64,000 nt of DNA from Palsa-872 sp036495195 (GTDB lineage Bacteria > Chloroflexota > Dormibacteria > Dormibacterales > Dormibacteraceae). The stretch's first letter is position 1; each line of letters starts with the position of its first letter. The stretch is from positions 1 through 64,000 of the forward strand of contig DASXNH010000025.1 of the NCBI GenBank assembly GCA_036495195.1, read 5' to 3'. The notes beneath the pieces were generated by a model, which made no database searches, was not told where the DNA came from, and worked only from the letters and a program-made list of their open reading frames with translations. A program made the translations under genes and the position numbers. Below are positions 15,284-23,932 of this stretch, piece by piece.

Positions 15284-16822
15284 TCAGCCGGCTGTCGATG
15301 CGCTCTTGCCGATCGTCTGGATGTTCTCTTCGAACATCGCGCGCAGCTTCTTGGCCTGCCGGTCATAGGCCTCCGGGTCAGCCCAGCTGGTGCGCGGATC
15401 GAGGACTTCGCGCGGCACGTCAGGCACGTGGTCCGGAATCGAGAGACCAAATATCGAGTCGACGTGTGAGGGCATGCCGTGCAGCTTGCCCTGGACCACG
15501 GCGCGCACGATCGCGCGAGTGTGCGCGATCGACATGCGCTGGCCAACCCCATAGGGGCCACCGACCCAGCCAGTGTTCAACATCCAGACCTCAGCGTGGT
15601 TCCGGTTGACCTTCTCGATCAGCATGTCGGCGTATCGCTCTGGAGGTAGGACGAGGAATGGCGCGGCGAAGCACGTGCTGAATATCGGTTCGGGCTCGGT
15701 CACGCCACGTTCAGTGCCGGCAACTTTGGCTGTGTATCCGGACAGGAAGTAGTGGCGTATCTGCTTCTCGTCGAGCCTCGCGACCGGCGGCAGAACCCCG
15801 TACGCGTCCGCCGATAGGAAGATCACGTTGCTCGGGTGCTTGCCGGTCCCGGACAGCACCGCGTTCGGGATGAGGTCGACGGGGTAAGCCGCTCGCGTGT
15901 TCTCGGTGAGCTTCTCGGAATCGTAGTCCGGGATCCGCGTTCGCGGGTCGTAGACGACGTTCTCGAGGATGGTGCCGAAGTGCTCGGTGGCCGCATAGAT
16001 CTCTGGCTCCGACTCTTTGTGGATCCTGATTGTCTTCGCGTAGCACCCGCCTTCGAAGTTGAAGACTCCGGAGTCGCTCCACCCATGCTCGTCATCACCG
16101 ATGAGCCGGCGCGAGGGGTCGGCGGACAGGGTGGTCTTGCCCGTCCCACTCAAGCCGAAGAAGAGGGCGACGTCGGAGCCACCGCTGCCGACATTCGCTG
16201 AGCAGTGCATTGGAAATACGCCCTGCGCCGGCAGAAAGTAGTTGAGGGCCGTGAAGACCGACTTCTTGATCTCGCCGGCGTACTCGGTACCTCCGATGAT
16301 CACGATTCGGCGCGCGAGGTTGACCAGGATGAAGGTCTCGCTTCGCGTCCCGTCGCGCTTCGGGTCGGCCTTCACCGACGGCACGGAAACAATCGTCAGG
16401 TCAGGTTCGAAGTTGAGCAGCTCGTCCGCGTTGGGCCGGATGAAGAGGTTGTGGGCGAACAGGCTGTGCCACGCGTACTCGCTCACGACCCGCACGCGCA
16501 GCCGGTATCGGGCATCAGCGCAAGCGAAAACGTCCTGGGTGTACACCTCGTGGCTGTCACAGAACTCATCGACGCGCTGCAGCAGCCCCTCGAACTTGTC
16601 ATTGGATATGGACTGGTTGGCCACCCACCAGATGGCCTCCTGGCTCGTGGGCTCCTTGACGAAGAACTTGTCCTTGGGGGAACGTCCGGTGTGATGGCCG
16701 GTCTCAGCGGTCAGGGCTCCGGTGGACACGATCACCGCCTCATCGCGCTTGATCGCGTGCTCGTAGAGCGCAGCCGGGCTCAGGTTGCGGCGTTCGGGCG
16801 CGGGTCTATTCCTGGCGGGCAC
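15284..16822 (-). CDS. pckA: Phosphoenolpyruvate carboxykinase (ATP)
   Basis: The 512-residue enzyme has the kinase-1 loop GLSGTGKTT (Gly223-Thr231, Lys229), the GDDEHGW metal site, the early TGRSPKDKF motif and the late NTGWVGGPYG segment. It converts oxaloacetate to PEP for gluconeogenesis using ATP, the form found in many bacteria other than classical actinobacteria, which usually have the GTP form. The start is GTG. A perfect palindrome lies directly upstream. It leads the operon with the SLOG and MoaD-MoaE genes. Confidence 0.96.
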   Translation of the reverse strand: MPARNRPAPERRNLSPAALYEHAIKRDEAVIVSTGALTAETGHHTGRSPKDKFFVKEPTSQEAIWWVANQSISNDKFEGLLQRVDEFCDSHEVYTQDVFACADARYRLRVRVVSEYAWHSLFAHNLFIRPNADELLNFEPDLTIVSVPSVKADPKRDGTRSETFILVNLARRIVIIGGTEYAGEIKKSVFTALNYFLPAQGVFPMHCSANVGSGGSDVALFFGLSGTGKTTLSADPSRRLIGDDEHGWSDSGVFNFEGGCYAKTIRIHKESEPEIYAATEHFGTILENVVYDPRTRIPDYDSEKLTENTRAAYPVDLIPNAVLSGTGKHPSNVIFLSADAYGVLPPVARLDEKQIRHYFLSGYTAKVAGTERGVTEPEPIFSTCFAAPFLVLPPERYADMLIEKVNRNHAEVWMLNTGWVGGPYGVGQRMSIAHTRAIVRAVVQGKLHGMPSHVDSIFGLSIPDHVPDVPREVLDPRTSWADPEAYDRQAKKLRAMFEENIQTIGKSASTAG

Positions 16823-16835
16823 TAGGCAAATATGA

Positions 16836-16858
16836 GGGAAAACCCGGATGGTTTTCCC
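16836..16858 (-). promoter_or_regulatory. Palindromic operator at the pckA promoter
   Basis: GGGAAAACC (16836-16844) and GGTTTTCCC (16850-16858) form a perfect 9-bp inverted repeat with a 5-base centre. It ends 14 bases before the pckA GTG and spans the region between a probable CATATT -10 and its -35, as a repressor site would. Confidence 0.6.
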
Positions 16859-16961
16859 GAATCGCCGGGCGCTTTGCGCGCGGCTGCTCCCATCCTGGTA
16901 TATCGATCGGACTTAACTGACATCAGGCCTCCATGCGACGCGAGGGGTCGAGGGACAAACT

Positions 16962-16985
16962 GATGGCCGGGGAACCCCGGCCATC
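16962..16985 (-). terminator. Stem-loop terminator of the VWA operon
   Basis: GATGGCCGGGG and CCCCGGCCATC form a perfect 11-bp stem around AA, 25 bases past the stop codon of the VWA gene. On the minus strand it is followed by AGTTTGTCCC, only a short T-run, so termination may be imperfect. Confidence 0.6.
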
Positions 16986-17010
16986 CCGTGCAACGCTAGC
17001 AAAATTCATC

Positions 17011-18996
17011 TCATGCGATGTGAGAGCGCTTGCTGCTGGCTCGGCGCCGCTGCTTCCCGCTCACGTAGTCGACGAGGACGTACTCGCCCAGCCGATCCGG
17101 CGACACGAAGAACGCGCGGCCCTTGTTGATGCGGGTCATCTGGTTGATGAACTCGGTGAGGTACGGGCCGCGCTCCAGCATGAAGGTGTTGATTACCACC
17201 CGGTCACGGGTGCACCGCCTCACCTCTCGCAGCGTTTGCTGAATGGTTTTGAACGTCGGCGGATACGCGAAGTACGCTCGGCCGTTGTCCTCGAGGTGGG
17301 CGGTGGGCTCGCCGTCCGTGATCATGATGATCTGGCGATTTCCGCGATGCTTCGCCAACAGTGATCTGGCCAGCTGGAACCCGTGCTGCATGTTGGTCCC
17401 ATACACGTAGTCGTTGAGCGCCAGCTGCGGCAGCGTTTGCGGCTTGAGCTCAACCGCGTAATTCGAAAAGCCGACGACATACAGCGAGTCACGCGGGTAC
17501 TGGCTGCGGATCAGCGAATCAAGCGCGATCGCCACCTTCTTGGCTGCCAGGAAGCAGCCGCGCAGGAACATCGACCGGCTCATGTCGATCATCAGGACCG
17601 TCGAGGCCTGCGTCACGTGCTCGGTGCGGTGGACGACGAAATCCTTCGCCTCCATCTTCACCGGCACCTTCGGCCCTTCCCTCACGATCGAGTTGAACAA
17701 GGTCTCTTTGAGGTCGAGAAGGAACGGGTCGCCGTACTCGTAGTCCTTGAGCTCGTCAGACGCGTCGTTGCCAAGGCCGCCGCGCCACAGCTGGTGCTGG
17801 CCCATGCGCGACTTCTTGAGCTGGTCGAAGATGTCGCGCAGCGCCGATTGGCCGATGCGGCGCATGCCACGCGGCGTGAGCTCCATGCGGCGGCCCTTCT
17901 TCTCCACGTAGCCCGCCTTCTCGAGGACATCCGTGAGCTTGCGCAGCTGGTCGATGGCTTGCCGGGCCTCGTCTCCAAGCAGCTGCTGCGCCAGCGAACG
18001 GTCCACATCGTCCGGCCGGAAGCTGCCGCGCTCCAGCTGCGATTCGAGCCGATCCATCTGCTGGAGCCGCTCCATGAGACCCATCGCCTCACCCATCGAG
18101 AGGGGGTCTTCGCCAAAGAACGGATACCGCTCGGACAGCTCTGAGGGCGGCATCATCGCCTGCATGAACCCGGAGAGCCTGGCCAGCTCGAGGCGCAGCG
18201 AGTCGTCCTGGAGCAGTGCGTCCATCATCTGGCGCAGCTCCGCGCGGGCTTCGGGGCTCATGCTCTGGAGCAGGGACTGCATCTGGGCCATCTGCCGCTG
18301 CAGATGCTCGAGCAGCTCGTCGAGGCTGTTGATTCCGGGCGGAAACATGTCGCCGTAGCGTTCCATGAACCCGTTGAAGTCCGGAGTCCGTCCCTCCATG
18401 CGCTGCTCGAGCATCTTGTTCAGCTCGCGCACCATGTCCCGCACCCGGGACAGGTCCTGTCCCTTCATCTGCTCGATCGACCCCTTCATGCCCTGGAACA
18501 TCTGGTCGACCATTTGCTTCTGCAGGCCCTGCATGAGGTCCTCGAACTTCTGACGCGCCTCGTCGTCGACGAACTCGTAATCGCGCAAGCCCTTGACCTG
18601 GCCGCCAAGGTCGTCCGGCAAGCGATCCAGCTGCTCGTTGCGCTGCCGCGCGATTCTCCCCATCAGCTTCTTCGCGTCGGCCGTCTCCGACTCGTTGACG
18701 CGGCGCTCGATTCCCTTCTTCTCGGTGTCGATCACCTCCTGGACCTTTTCCCGCAGCTGCTCCACCGTCGAGTCGAGGTTGTAGCGACTCAGCTCGCGCT
18801 CGCGCGCCTCCCGCAGCTGCTTGAGCAGCTGCTCGAGCCCAGGCATGTTCGGCGATCCCCATCGAAGCAACCGCTGAAGAGCGGCGTTCAGGTCGCCGTA
18901 GTTCATCAGGTCATCCGAGAGCGCATCGAGCACGTCCCCGGCGTCTAGGTCTTCCAGCCGTTGCGTGCCATCCCAACGCGAGTACCGGAACTTCAC
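17011..18996 (-). CDS. Large VWA-domain protein
   Basis: A 661-residue cytosolic protein. The first 400 residues are charged, helical and Gln/Leu/Met-rich, with likely coiled coils. A short winged-helix-like stretch follows (about 345-385), and the C-terminal von Willebrand A domain (about 450-640) has the MIDAS motif DMSRS and a TDGEP loop. Similar proteins act with MoxR or Mg-chelatase-type AAA+ ATPases, but none is adjacent. GTG 18996 overlaps the amidase stop as GTGA, so the two are co-translated. Confidence 0.85.
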   Translation of the reverse strand: MKFRYSRWDGTQRLEDLDAGDVLDALSDDLMNYGDLNAALQRLLRWGSPNMPGLEQLLKQLREARERELSRYNLDSTVEQLREKVQEVIDTEKKGIERRVNESETADAKKLMGRIARQRNEQLDRLPDDLGGQVKGLRDYEFVDDEARQKFEDLMQGLQKQMVDQMFQGMKGSIEQMKGQDLSRVRDMVRELNKMLEQRMEGRTPDFNGFMERYGDMFPPGINSLDELLEHLQRQMAQMQSLLQSMSPEARAELRQMMDALLQDDSLRLELARLSGFMQAMMPPSELSERYPFFGEDPLSMGEAMGLMERLQQMDRLESQLERGSFRPDDVDRSLAQQLLGDEARQAIDQLRKLTDVLEKAGYVEKKGRRMELTPRGMRRIGQSALRDIFDQLKKSRMGQHQLWRGGLGNDASDELKDYEYGDPFLLDLKETLFNSIVREGPKVPVKMEAKDFVVHRTEHVTQASTVLMIDMSRSMFLRGCFLAAKKVAIALDSLIRSQYPRDSLYVVGFSNYAVELKPQTLPQLALNDYVYGTNMQHGFQLARSLLAKHRGNRQIIMITDGEPTAHLEDNGRAYFAYPPTFKTIQQTLREVRRCTRDRVVINTFMLERGPYLTEFINQMTRINKGRAFFVSPDRLGEYVLVDYVSGKQRRRASSKRSHIA

Positions 18997-20306
18997 GGGA
19001 TCACGCTAGCAGGCCTCCATCCTCCCAGCGATTTCTCAATGGCCTTGGCCGCGCTCAGCGCAATGTCGTCGCACCAGTTGCGGGCCACCAGCTGCACCCC
19101 GATTGGCAAACCTTCGGGTGAGGTGCCGGCGCGCACGACAACACAGGGATTGCCTCCAAGGCTGTAGGGGATCGTGTAGCTGAACTGATTCTCGAGCCTC
19201 GACTTGGCCCCGTATTCAGGCGCCGGTCCGGCAGCCACCGGGCTGAGGATCAGGTCATATTCCGCCATGAAGCCGAGCAGGCTGCTCCGGAAACCATCCC
19301 AGCGGAGGAACAGCCGCTCCGTCGCGATGCGCTTGCGGCCCCAATAGCCCAGCGTCACCTCCCGCGCCTCGTCGAGGCCTGGTGGCCGTGCCTGCGTGAC
19401 CTTGCAGCCGGCCTTCTGGAGAGCCGCCGACGCGGCCTTGACGGCAGCTGCGGTCGCCCTGGTCGGCTTGGTGATGCCGTCGTCGGCATACCAGGCAACC
19501 TTCAAGCCCTTGAGGGTGCCGAGGCGCTTGGCCAAGGGCATCGGGATGACGCCCGAGTCGATGCCATCGGGCCCCGCGAGGATGGGCAGGAGAAGCCACA
19601 GGTCGTCGACGAAGCGCGCCATCGGCCCCACCTGGCTGCGTGGGTCGGTCAGCCCGCCGACCAGCTCGTAGCCGCCGGTGCTCGGAACGCGACCGGCGGT
19701 GGGCTTGAGGGCGGCGATCCCACAGAAGTGCGCCGGCAGGCGAATGCTGCCTCCGGAGTCGCTTCCAATGCCGATTGGGGATCCTCCCGCGGCGATGATC
19801 GCCGCCTCTCCGCTGCTGCTGCCGCCTGGCGACCGTTGGAGGTTGTACGGGTTTCGTGTGCCACCGTGCATCGAGTTCGCGCTGTCGTCGCCGATGCCGC
19901 CCGGCGGGCAGTTGGTCTTGCCGATCATGATCGCGCCGGCAGCCCGCATTCGCGCCACCACCGTGGCGTCAGTTGCCGGCACGTTGTCCGCGAGCTTTTG
20001 CAGCCCGGCTGTGGTCACGACGCCGGCGGTGTCGAAGATGTCCTTGACCGTGAATGGAACTCCGTGGAGGGGCCCCAGCTTGGCGTTGCGGGCGGAGAGG
20101 TGGCGGTCGGCGGCCCGAGCCTGGATGAGCGCCTTGTGGCCCTCGGTGCGCACGACAGCGTTGAGGTGCGGGTTCAGCGCACCGATCTGCTCAATGTGAG
20201 CGCTGACGATCTCCTCCGATGAGATGCGACCTGATCTGATGGCCTTCGCCATCCATGTGGCGGAGGCCCCGATTACGTTTCTTCGACGCTTGCGTCTCTT
20301 GGCCAC
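18993..20306 (-). CDS. Amidase-signature hydrolase
   Basis: A 437-residue amidase-signature enzyme with the Ser-cisSer-Lys triad: Lys in FTVKDIF (about 88), the Gly/Ser loop GGSSSGEA and SDSGGSIRLPA (about 160-190). The family includes GatA and various amide hydrolases; there are no gatB or gatC neighbours, so a general amidase is likelier. The N-terminus is strongly basic (KRRKRRR). The GTG start overlaps the preceding stop by one base (TAGTG). Confidence 0.9.
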   Translation of the reverse strand: MAKRRKRRRNVIGASATWMAKAIRSGRISSEEIVSAHIEQIGALNPHLNAVVRTEGHKALIQARAADRHLSARNAKLGPLHGVPFTVKDIFDTAGVVTTAGLQKLADNVPATDATVVARMRAAGAIMIGKTNCPPGGIGDDSANSMHGGTRNPYNLQRSPGGSSSGEAAIIAAGGSPIGIGSDSGGSIRLPAHFCGIAALKPTAGRVPSTGGYELVGGLTDPRSQVGPMARFVDDLWLLLPILAGPDGIDSGVIPMPLAKRLGTLKGLKVAWYADDGITKPTRATAAAVKAASAALQKAGCKVTQARPPGLDEAREVTLGYWGRKRIATERLFLRWDGFRSSLLGFMAEYDLILSPVAAGPAPEYGAKSRLENQFSYTIPYSLGGNPCVVVRAGTSPEGLPIGVQLVARNWCDDIALSAAKAIEKSLGGWRPASVIP

Positions 20307-21016
20307 TAAATGATGTCGCCGGGCTTGATGTCGAGTACCTGCACCCCCGAGCCGACGAGCTCCTGCAGGGCGCTCGGCCTGCCGACCAGCGGCGGGAAGG
20401 TGCCAAAGTGCATCGGCACGACCGTCTTGACCCCGAGCAGCGCCACGGCCCTGGCCGCACGCCTGGGACCCATCGTGTAGAAATCGCCGATGGGTAGAAA
20501 AGCCACATCGAACTTGGCCAGCTCAGCGATGAGAGCCATGTCGCCAAAGACGTCGGTGTCCCCGGCGAAGTAAACGGTGAACCCATTCTCGAACTCGATC
20601 ACCAGGCCGTGAGCGTTGCCGCCGTAGACGATGTGGTCGCCGTCGGTGATGCCGCATGAGTGCTCGGCGTGAACCAGAGTCACCTTGATGCCGTCGACGT
20701 CGATGGTGCCGCCGGTGTTGCCTCCGATCAAGGTGGACGGGTCAACACCCTTCGAGCCCAGCCAGCTCGTGATCTCGAAGTTGCTGACGATCTTTGGCTT
20801 GTGGGCTTTGGCGATCTCCAGCGCGTCGTACACGTGGTCGAAATGACCGTGGGTGATGAGCATCAGGTCGCACTTCTCGACGGTTTTGAGATTGTCGGGG
20901 GCGACCGGATTGTTCATGACCCACGGGTCGATGAGGATCTCCTTCCATTTGGCGCTCCGGACCTTCCAGGTCCCGTGGCCGACCCACGTGAAGCTCACCT
21001 CAGCGTTCAGCGGCAT
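20306..21016 (-). CDS. UPF0173-type metal-dependent hydrolase
   Basis: A 236-residue metallo-beta-lactamase-fold protein with THGHFDH (about 55-61), a second metal His in HAEHSCG, AGDTDVFGDM and MHFGTFPP motifs, typical of the UPF0173/UlaG-like family. The substrate is unknown. AGGGAGG lies about seven bases before the ATG. It is second in a four-gene leftward operon. Confidence 0.9.
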   Translation of the reverse strand: MPLNAEVSFTWVGHGTWKVRSAKWKEILIDPWVMNNPVAPDNLKTVEKCDLMLITHGHFDHVYDALEIAKAHKPKIVSNFEITSWLGSKGVDPSTLIGGNTGGTIDVDGIKVTLVHAEHSCGITDGDHIVYGGNAHGLVIEFENGFTVYFAGDTDVFGDMALIAELAKFDVAFLPIGDFYTMGPRRAARAVALLGVKTVVPMHFGTFPPLVGRPSALQELVGSGVQVLDIKPGDII

Positions 21017-21030
21017 GCGTTTCCTCCCTA

Positions 21031-22287
21031 CTACTCAGAACGCGAGGTCGATGAGACCCCAGAACGGAAAAGGCGATTCTCCCATAGCGCCAACACGAAG
21101 ACCCCGATTGCGGCGACGGTCCACAGGTTCGGAAAGATCAGGTCGCACGGCTGGCGGAAGAAGCCAAGCAGGCAAACTCCCAGCCAGCCGAGGGTCGGCC
21201 ACCGTCGCCTCTCGATCGCGCGCACGGCGACCAGCAGGACAACCGGCAGCAAGGGCAGCCACTGGTACGGCCACACCTCGTTCGGGATCAGCGCCCCAAG
21301 CGCGAAACCAAGGGCCATGCCGTATGCGGGGTTCCAGCCGCTGCGCCATGCCGCCCATGCCGCCCCCCCGGCAAACAACACCGCGCTCGCATAAGACAGG
21401 ACGAGGGCGAGCGAAGCCAGGTGCAGGGGCGACTCCACCAGCGCATAGCCATTGCCGCTTGGCACCAGGAACGGCTCGCCGCCGATGGTGCGGGCGAACA
21501 GCGTTCGCACGGAGTCGTATGCGCAGTCGGAGTTGTGGGAGGCCAGTGAGGGCAGAAGCACGTGCTGGAAATAGAAGATGGCGCCGCCGGCGCCCAGAGG
21601 CATGAAGCTCAGCGCGGTAACCACCACGACCGCCACGCCAAGGGTCACTGCGTACCGGACGCGGTGCCCGGGCCGCGTGCCGATCACCATGGCGGCGGGG
21701 TAGTACTTCAGGGCGGAGACCAGGCCGGCGACGGCGCCCGCCAGCGCCGGCCGGCTTGACTCGAACCAGATCGAGGCCATCGCCCCCAGCAGGATCACGC
21801 CGCCACGCTGCCCGGCGCTGATGTCGGCAAACACGGGCGGAAAGTACGCGGCGATCAGCCAGAAGGCGGGCTGCGCCATCCGATTGGTGATCCCGAGTCG
21901 GCGATAAAGGACCAGGAGGCCGACCACCAGAGCGACTGCGTCGATCGCCGTCCACACCTCGACGCCCACGCCGCGTGGCAACAGTGCGACAGGTATCGCG
22001 AGGACCGCGACCGGAGGCGGGCTAACGAAGGCGGCCAGGATGCCAGGTGGGGCGATGACGTGGGTTTGGGCGAGGTAAGCCGCCGCGGCGTCGTACAGGT
22101 GCGAGGGGTTGCTGAGGTAGGCGCGTCCGCCCTCCCACATGCCCTCCGCATCGGGGCGTCGCGGCACCAGGGCAGAGAGCACCAGCACGCGAAGCCAGAA
22201 GACGCCGGCGAGCGCCCAGTAGAGCGCCGGCCGCGACAGGACCTCGCCGGCGGCCTGTCTGAGGCGGCTCAGCACGGCGCCTACCAT
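21031..22287 (-). CDS. GT87-like integral membrane protein
   Basis: A 418-residue polytopic protein with about ten membrane segments. The first outside loop contains GGRAYLSNPSHLYD, closely recalling the loop of the membrane protein at 10205-11338, so both probably belong to the polyprenyl-phosphate sugar transferase family GT87. ATG 22287 is used because a longer frame would overlap the divergent carboxylase promoter. It leads the operon that continues to the VWA gene. Confidence 0.7.
   Translation of the reverse strand: MVGAVLSRLRQAAGEVLSRPALYWALAGVFWLRVLVLSALVPRRPDAEGMWEGGRAYLSNPSHLYDAAAAYLAQTHVIAPPGILAAFVSPPPVAVLAIPVALLPRGVGVEVWTAIDAVALVVGLLVLYRRLGITNRMAQPAFWLIAAYFPPVFADISAGQRGGVILLGAMASIWFESSRPALAGAVAGLVSALKYYPAAMVIGTRPGHRVRYAVTLGVAVVVVTALSFMPLGAGGAIFYFQHVLLPSLASHNSDCAYDSVRTLFARTIGGEPFLVPSGNGYALVESPLHLASLALVLSYASAVLFAGGAAWAAWRSGWNPAYGMALGFALGALIPNEVWPYQWLPLLPVVLLVAVRAIERRRWPTLGWLGVCLLGFFRQPCDLIFPNLWTVAAIGVFVLALWENRLFRSGVSSTSRSE
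22282..22287 (+). promoter_or_regulatory. -10 element TACCAT for the carboxylase gene
   Basis: TACCAT ends seven bases before ATG 22295; it also overlaps the start codon of the divergent membrane protein gene. Confidence 0.35.
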
Positions 22288-22294
22288 ATGCCGT

Positions 22295-23932
22295 ATGGCC
22301 GCCCGCAGACCGAAAAGCCTCACACCTGTCCGGCGTACGACGCCCGCGATGGAGAACGTCGAAGCGCCGGAGCGCGTCGCGACCACCGTCTCCGAGCAGA
22401 AGATCAACCAGTACCGCAAGCGGCGGTATCAAGCCCTGCACTCGGACACCGCCGCGGCAAACAAGCGGCGAGCGACCGGCAAGGCGACCGCCCGCGAGCG
22501 CGTCGAGCTGCTCCTGGACGAAGGCTCGTTCGTGGAGCTCGACGTCTTCGCGACCCATCGCGCGCAGGGCTTCGGCATGGAGGACAGGCGAATCGCCGGC
22601 GACGGCGTGGTTGCGGGCTTTGGCGAGATCGATCGCCGTCCCGTGGCCGTCTACGCGTACGACGCCACCGTCTACGGCGGCTCGCTGGGCGAGGTGACCG
22701 CGGAGAAGATAGTCAAGGTCCAGGAGCTCGCGCTGCGCAACCGGGTGCCCATCATCGGGATCAACGACTCCGGTGGTGCGCGCATCCAGGAAGGCGTGGT
22801 GGCGCTGGCCGGTTACGCCGACATCTTCTATCGCAATGTGCGCTCGTCAGGCGTGATCCCGCAGATCAGCGTGATCGCCGGCCCGTGCACAGGCGGCGCC
22901 GTCTACTCCCCCGCCATCACCGACTTCATCTTCATCGTCGCCGGCCAGGGGTACATGTTCATCACGGGCCCAGAGGTGATCCGCGTCGTCACGGGCGAGA
23001 ACGTGTCCTTCGATGAGCTCGGCGGCGGGGACGTCCACAACGCGACCTCGGGTGTCGCACATTTCCTGCCGAAAACCGAGGCCGCATGTGCGGCGGGTGT
23101 CCGGAAGCTGCTCTCGTACCTGCCGTCGAGCAACGGCGAGCGCCCGCCGTACCTGCCGACCACCGACGACCCCGAGCGGGCGGACCCAGAGCTTCAGACC
23201 ATCGTCCCGGAAGCTCCGAACATGCCTTACGACATGCGACACGTCGTCAGCCGTGTGCTCGACGACCGCGAGTTTTTCGAGATCCAGCCCTTCTTCGCAC
23301 AGAACATCGTCGTCGGGCTCGGACGCCTCGGCGGCCATGTCGTCGGCATCGTGGGCAACCAACCAAAGGTGCTCGCCGGCGCCATCGACATCAACGCCTC
23401 GGTCAAGGCGGCCCGTTTTATTCGCTTCTGCGACGCCTTCGGCATTCCGATCATCTCCTTCGTCGATGTGCCCGGCTACCTGCCCGGACGCGACCAGGAG
23501 CACGGCGGGATCATCCGCCACGGCGCCAAGCTCCTCTACGCCTATGCGGAGGCGACGGTGCCGAAGCTGACTGTGATCACGCGGAAGGACTACGGCGGAG
23601 CCTACTGCGTAATGTCGCCGAAGCAGATGGGTGCCGATCTGAACCTGGCGTGGCCGACCGCCGAAATCGCGGTGATGGGCCCTGAAGCGGCGGTGAACAT
23701 CATCTACAAGCGAGACCTCGCGGCGGCACCCGACCCCGGCGGCAGGCGCAAGGAGCTCGTCGCCGAGTACACCGCGCGATTTGCCAACCCTTACGTTGCG
23801 GCCGAGCGTGGATACATCGACGACGTCATCGAACCGCGCGAGACGAGACGCGAGCTGTTGCGAGGGCTCGAGCTCTGCCTGCGCAAGACGGTTGAACGCC
23901 CGCCCAGGAAGCACGGGAACATTCCGCTCTAG
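22295..23932 (+). CDS. Acyl-CoA carboxylase carboxyltransferase beta subunit
   Basis: A 545-residue protein of the propionyl/acetyl-CoA carboxylase beta type with two crotonase-like halves. The N-half has GKATARERVELLLD, INDSGGARIQEG and the Gly-rich PCTGGAVYSPA; the C-half has VDVPGYLPG and RKDYGGAYCVMSPK. It transfers CO2 from carboxybiotin to an acyl-CoA; the biotin-carrying partner is not in the window, though birA is at 41217. ATG 22295 fits the leaderless promoter; ATG 22349 would remove 18 residues. Confidence 0.92.
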   Translation: MAARRPKSLTPVRRTTPAMENVEAPERVATTVSEQKINQYRKRRYQALHSDTAAANKRRATGKATARERVELLLDEGSFVELDVFATHRAQGFGMEDRRIAGDGVVAGFGEIDRRPVAVYAYDATVYGGSLGEVTAEKIVKVQELALRNRVPIIGINDSGGARIQEGVVALAGYADIFYRNVRSSGVIPQISVIAGPCTGGAVYSPAITDFIFIVAGQGYMFITGPEVIRVVTGENVSFDELGGGDVHNATSGVAHFLPKTEAACAAGVRKLLSYLPSSNGERPPYLPTTDDPERADPELQTIVPEAPNMPYDMRHVVSRVLDDREFFEIQPFFAQNIVVGLGRLGGHVVGIVGNQPKVLAGAIDINASVKAARFIRFCDAFGIPIISFVDVPGYLPGRDQEHGGIIRHGAKLLYAYAEATVPKLTVITRKDYGGAYCVMSPKQMGADLNLAWPTAEIAVMGPEAAVNIIYKRDLAAAPDPGGRRKELVAEYTARFANPYVAAERGYIDDVIEPRETRRELLRGLELCLRKTVERPPRKHGNIPL

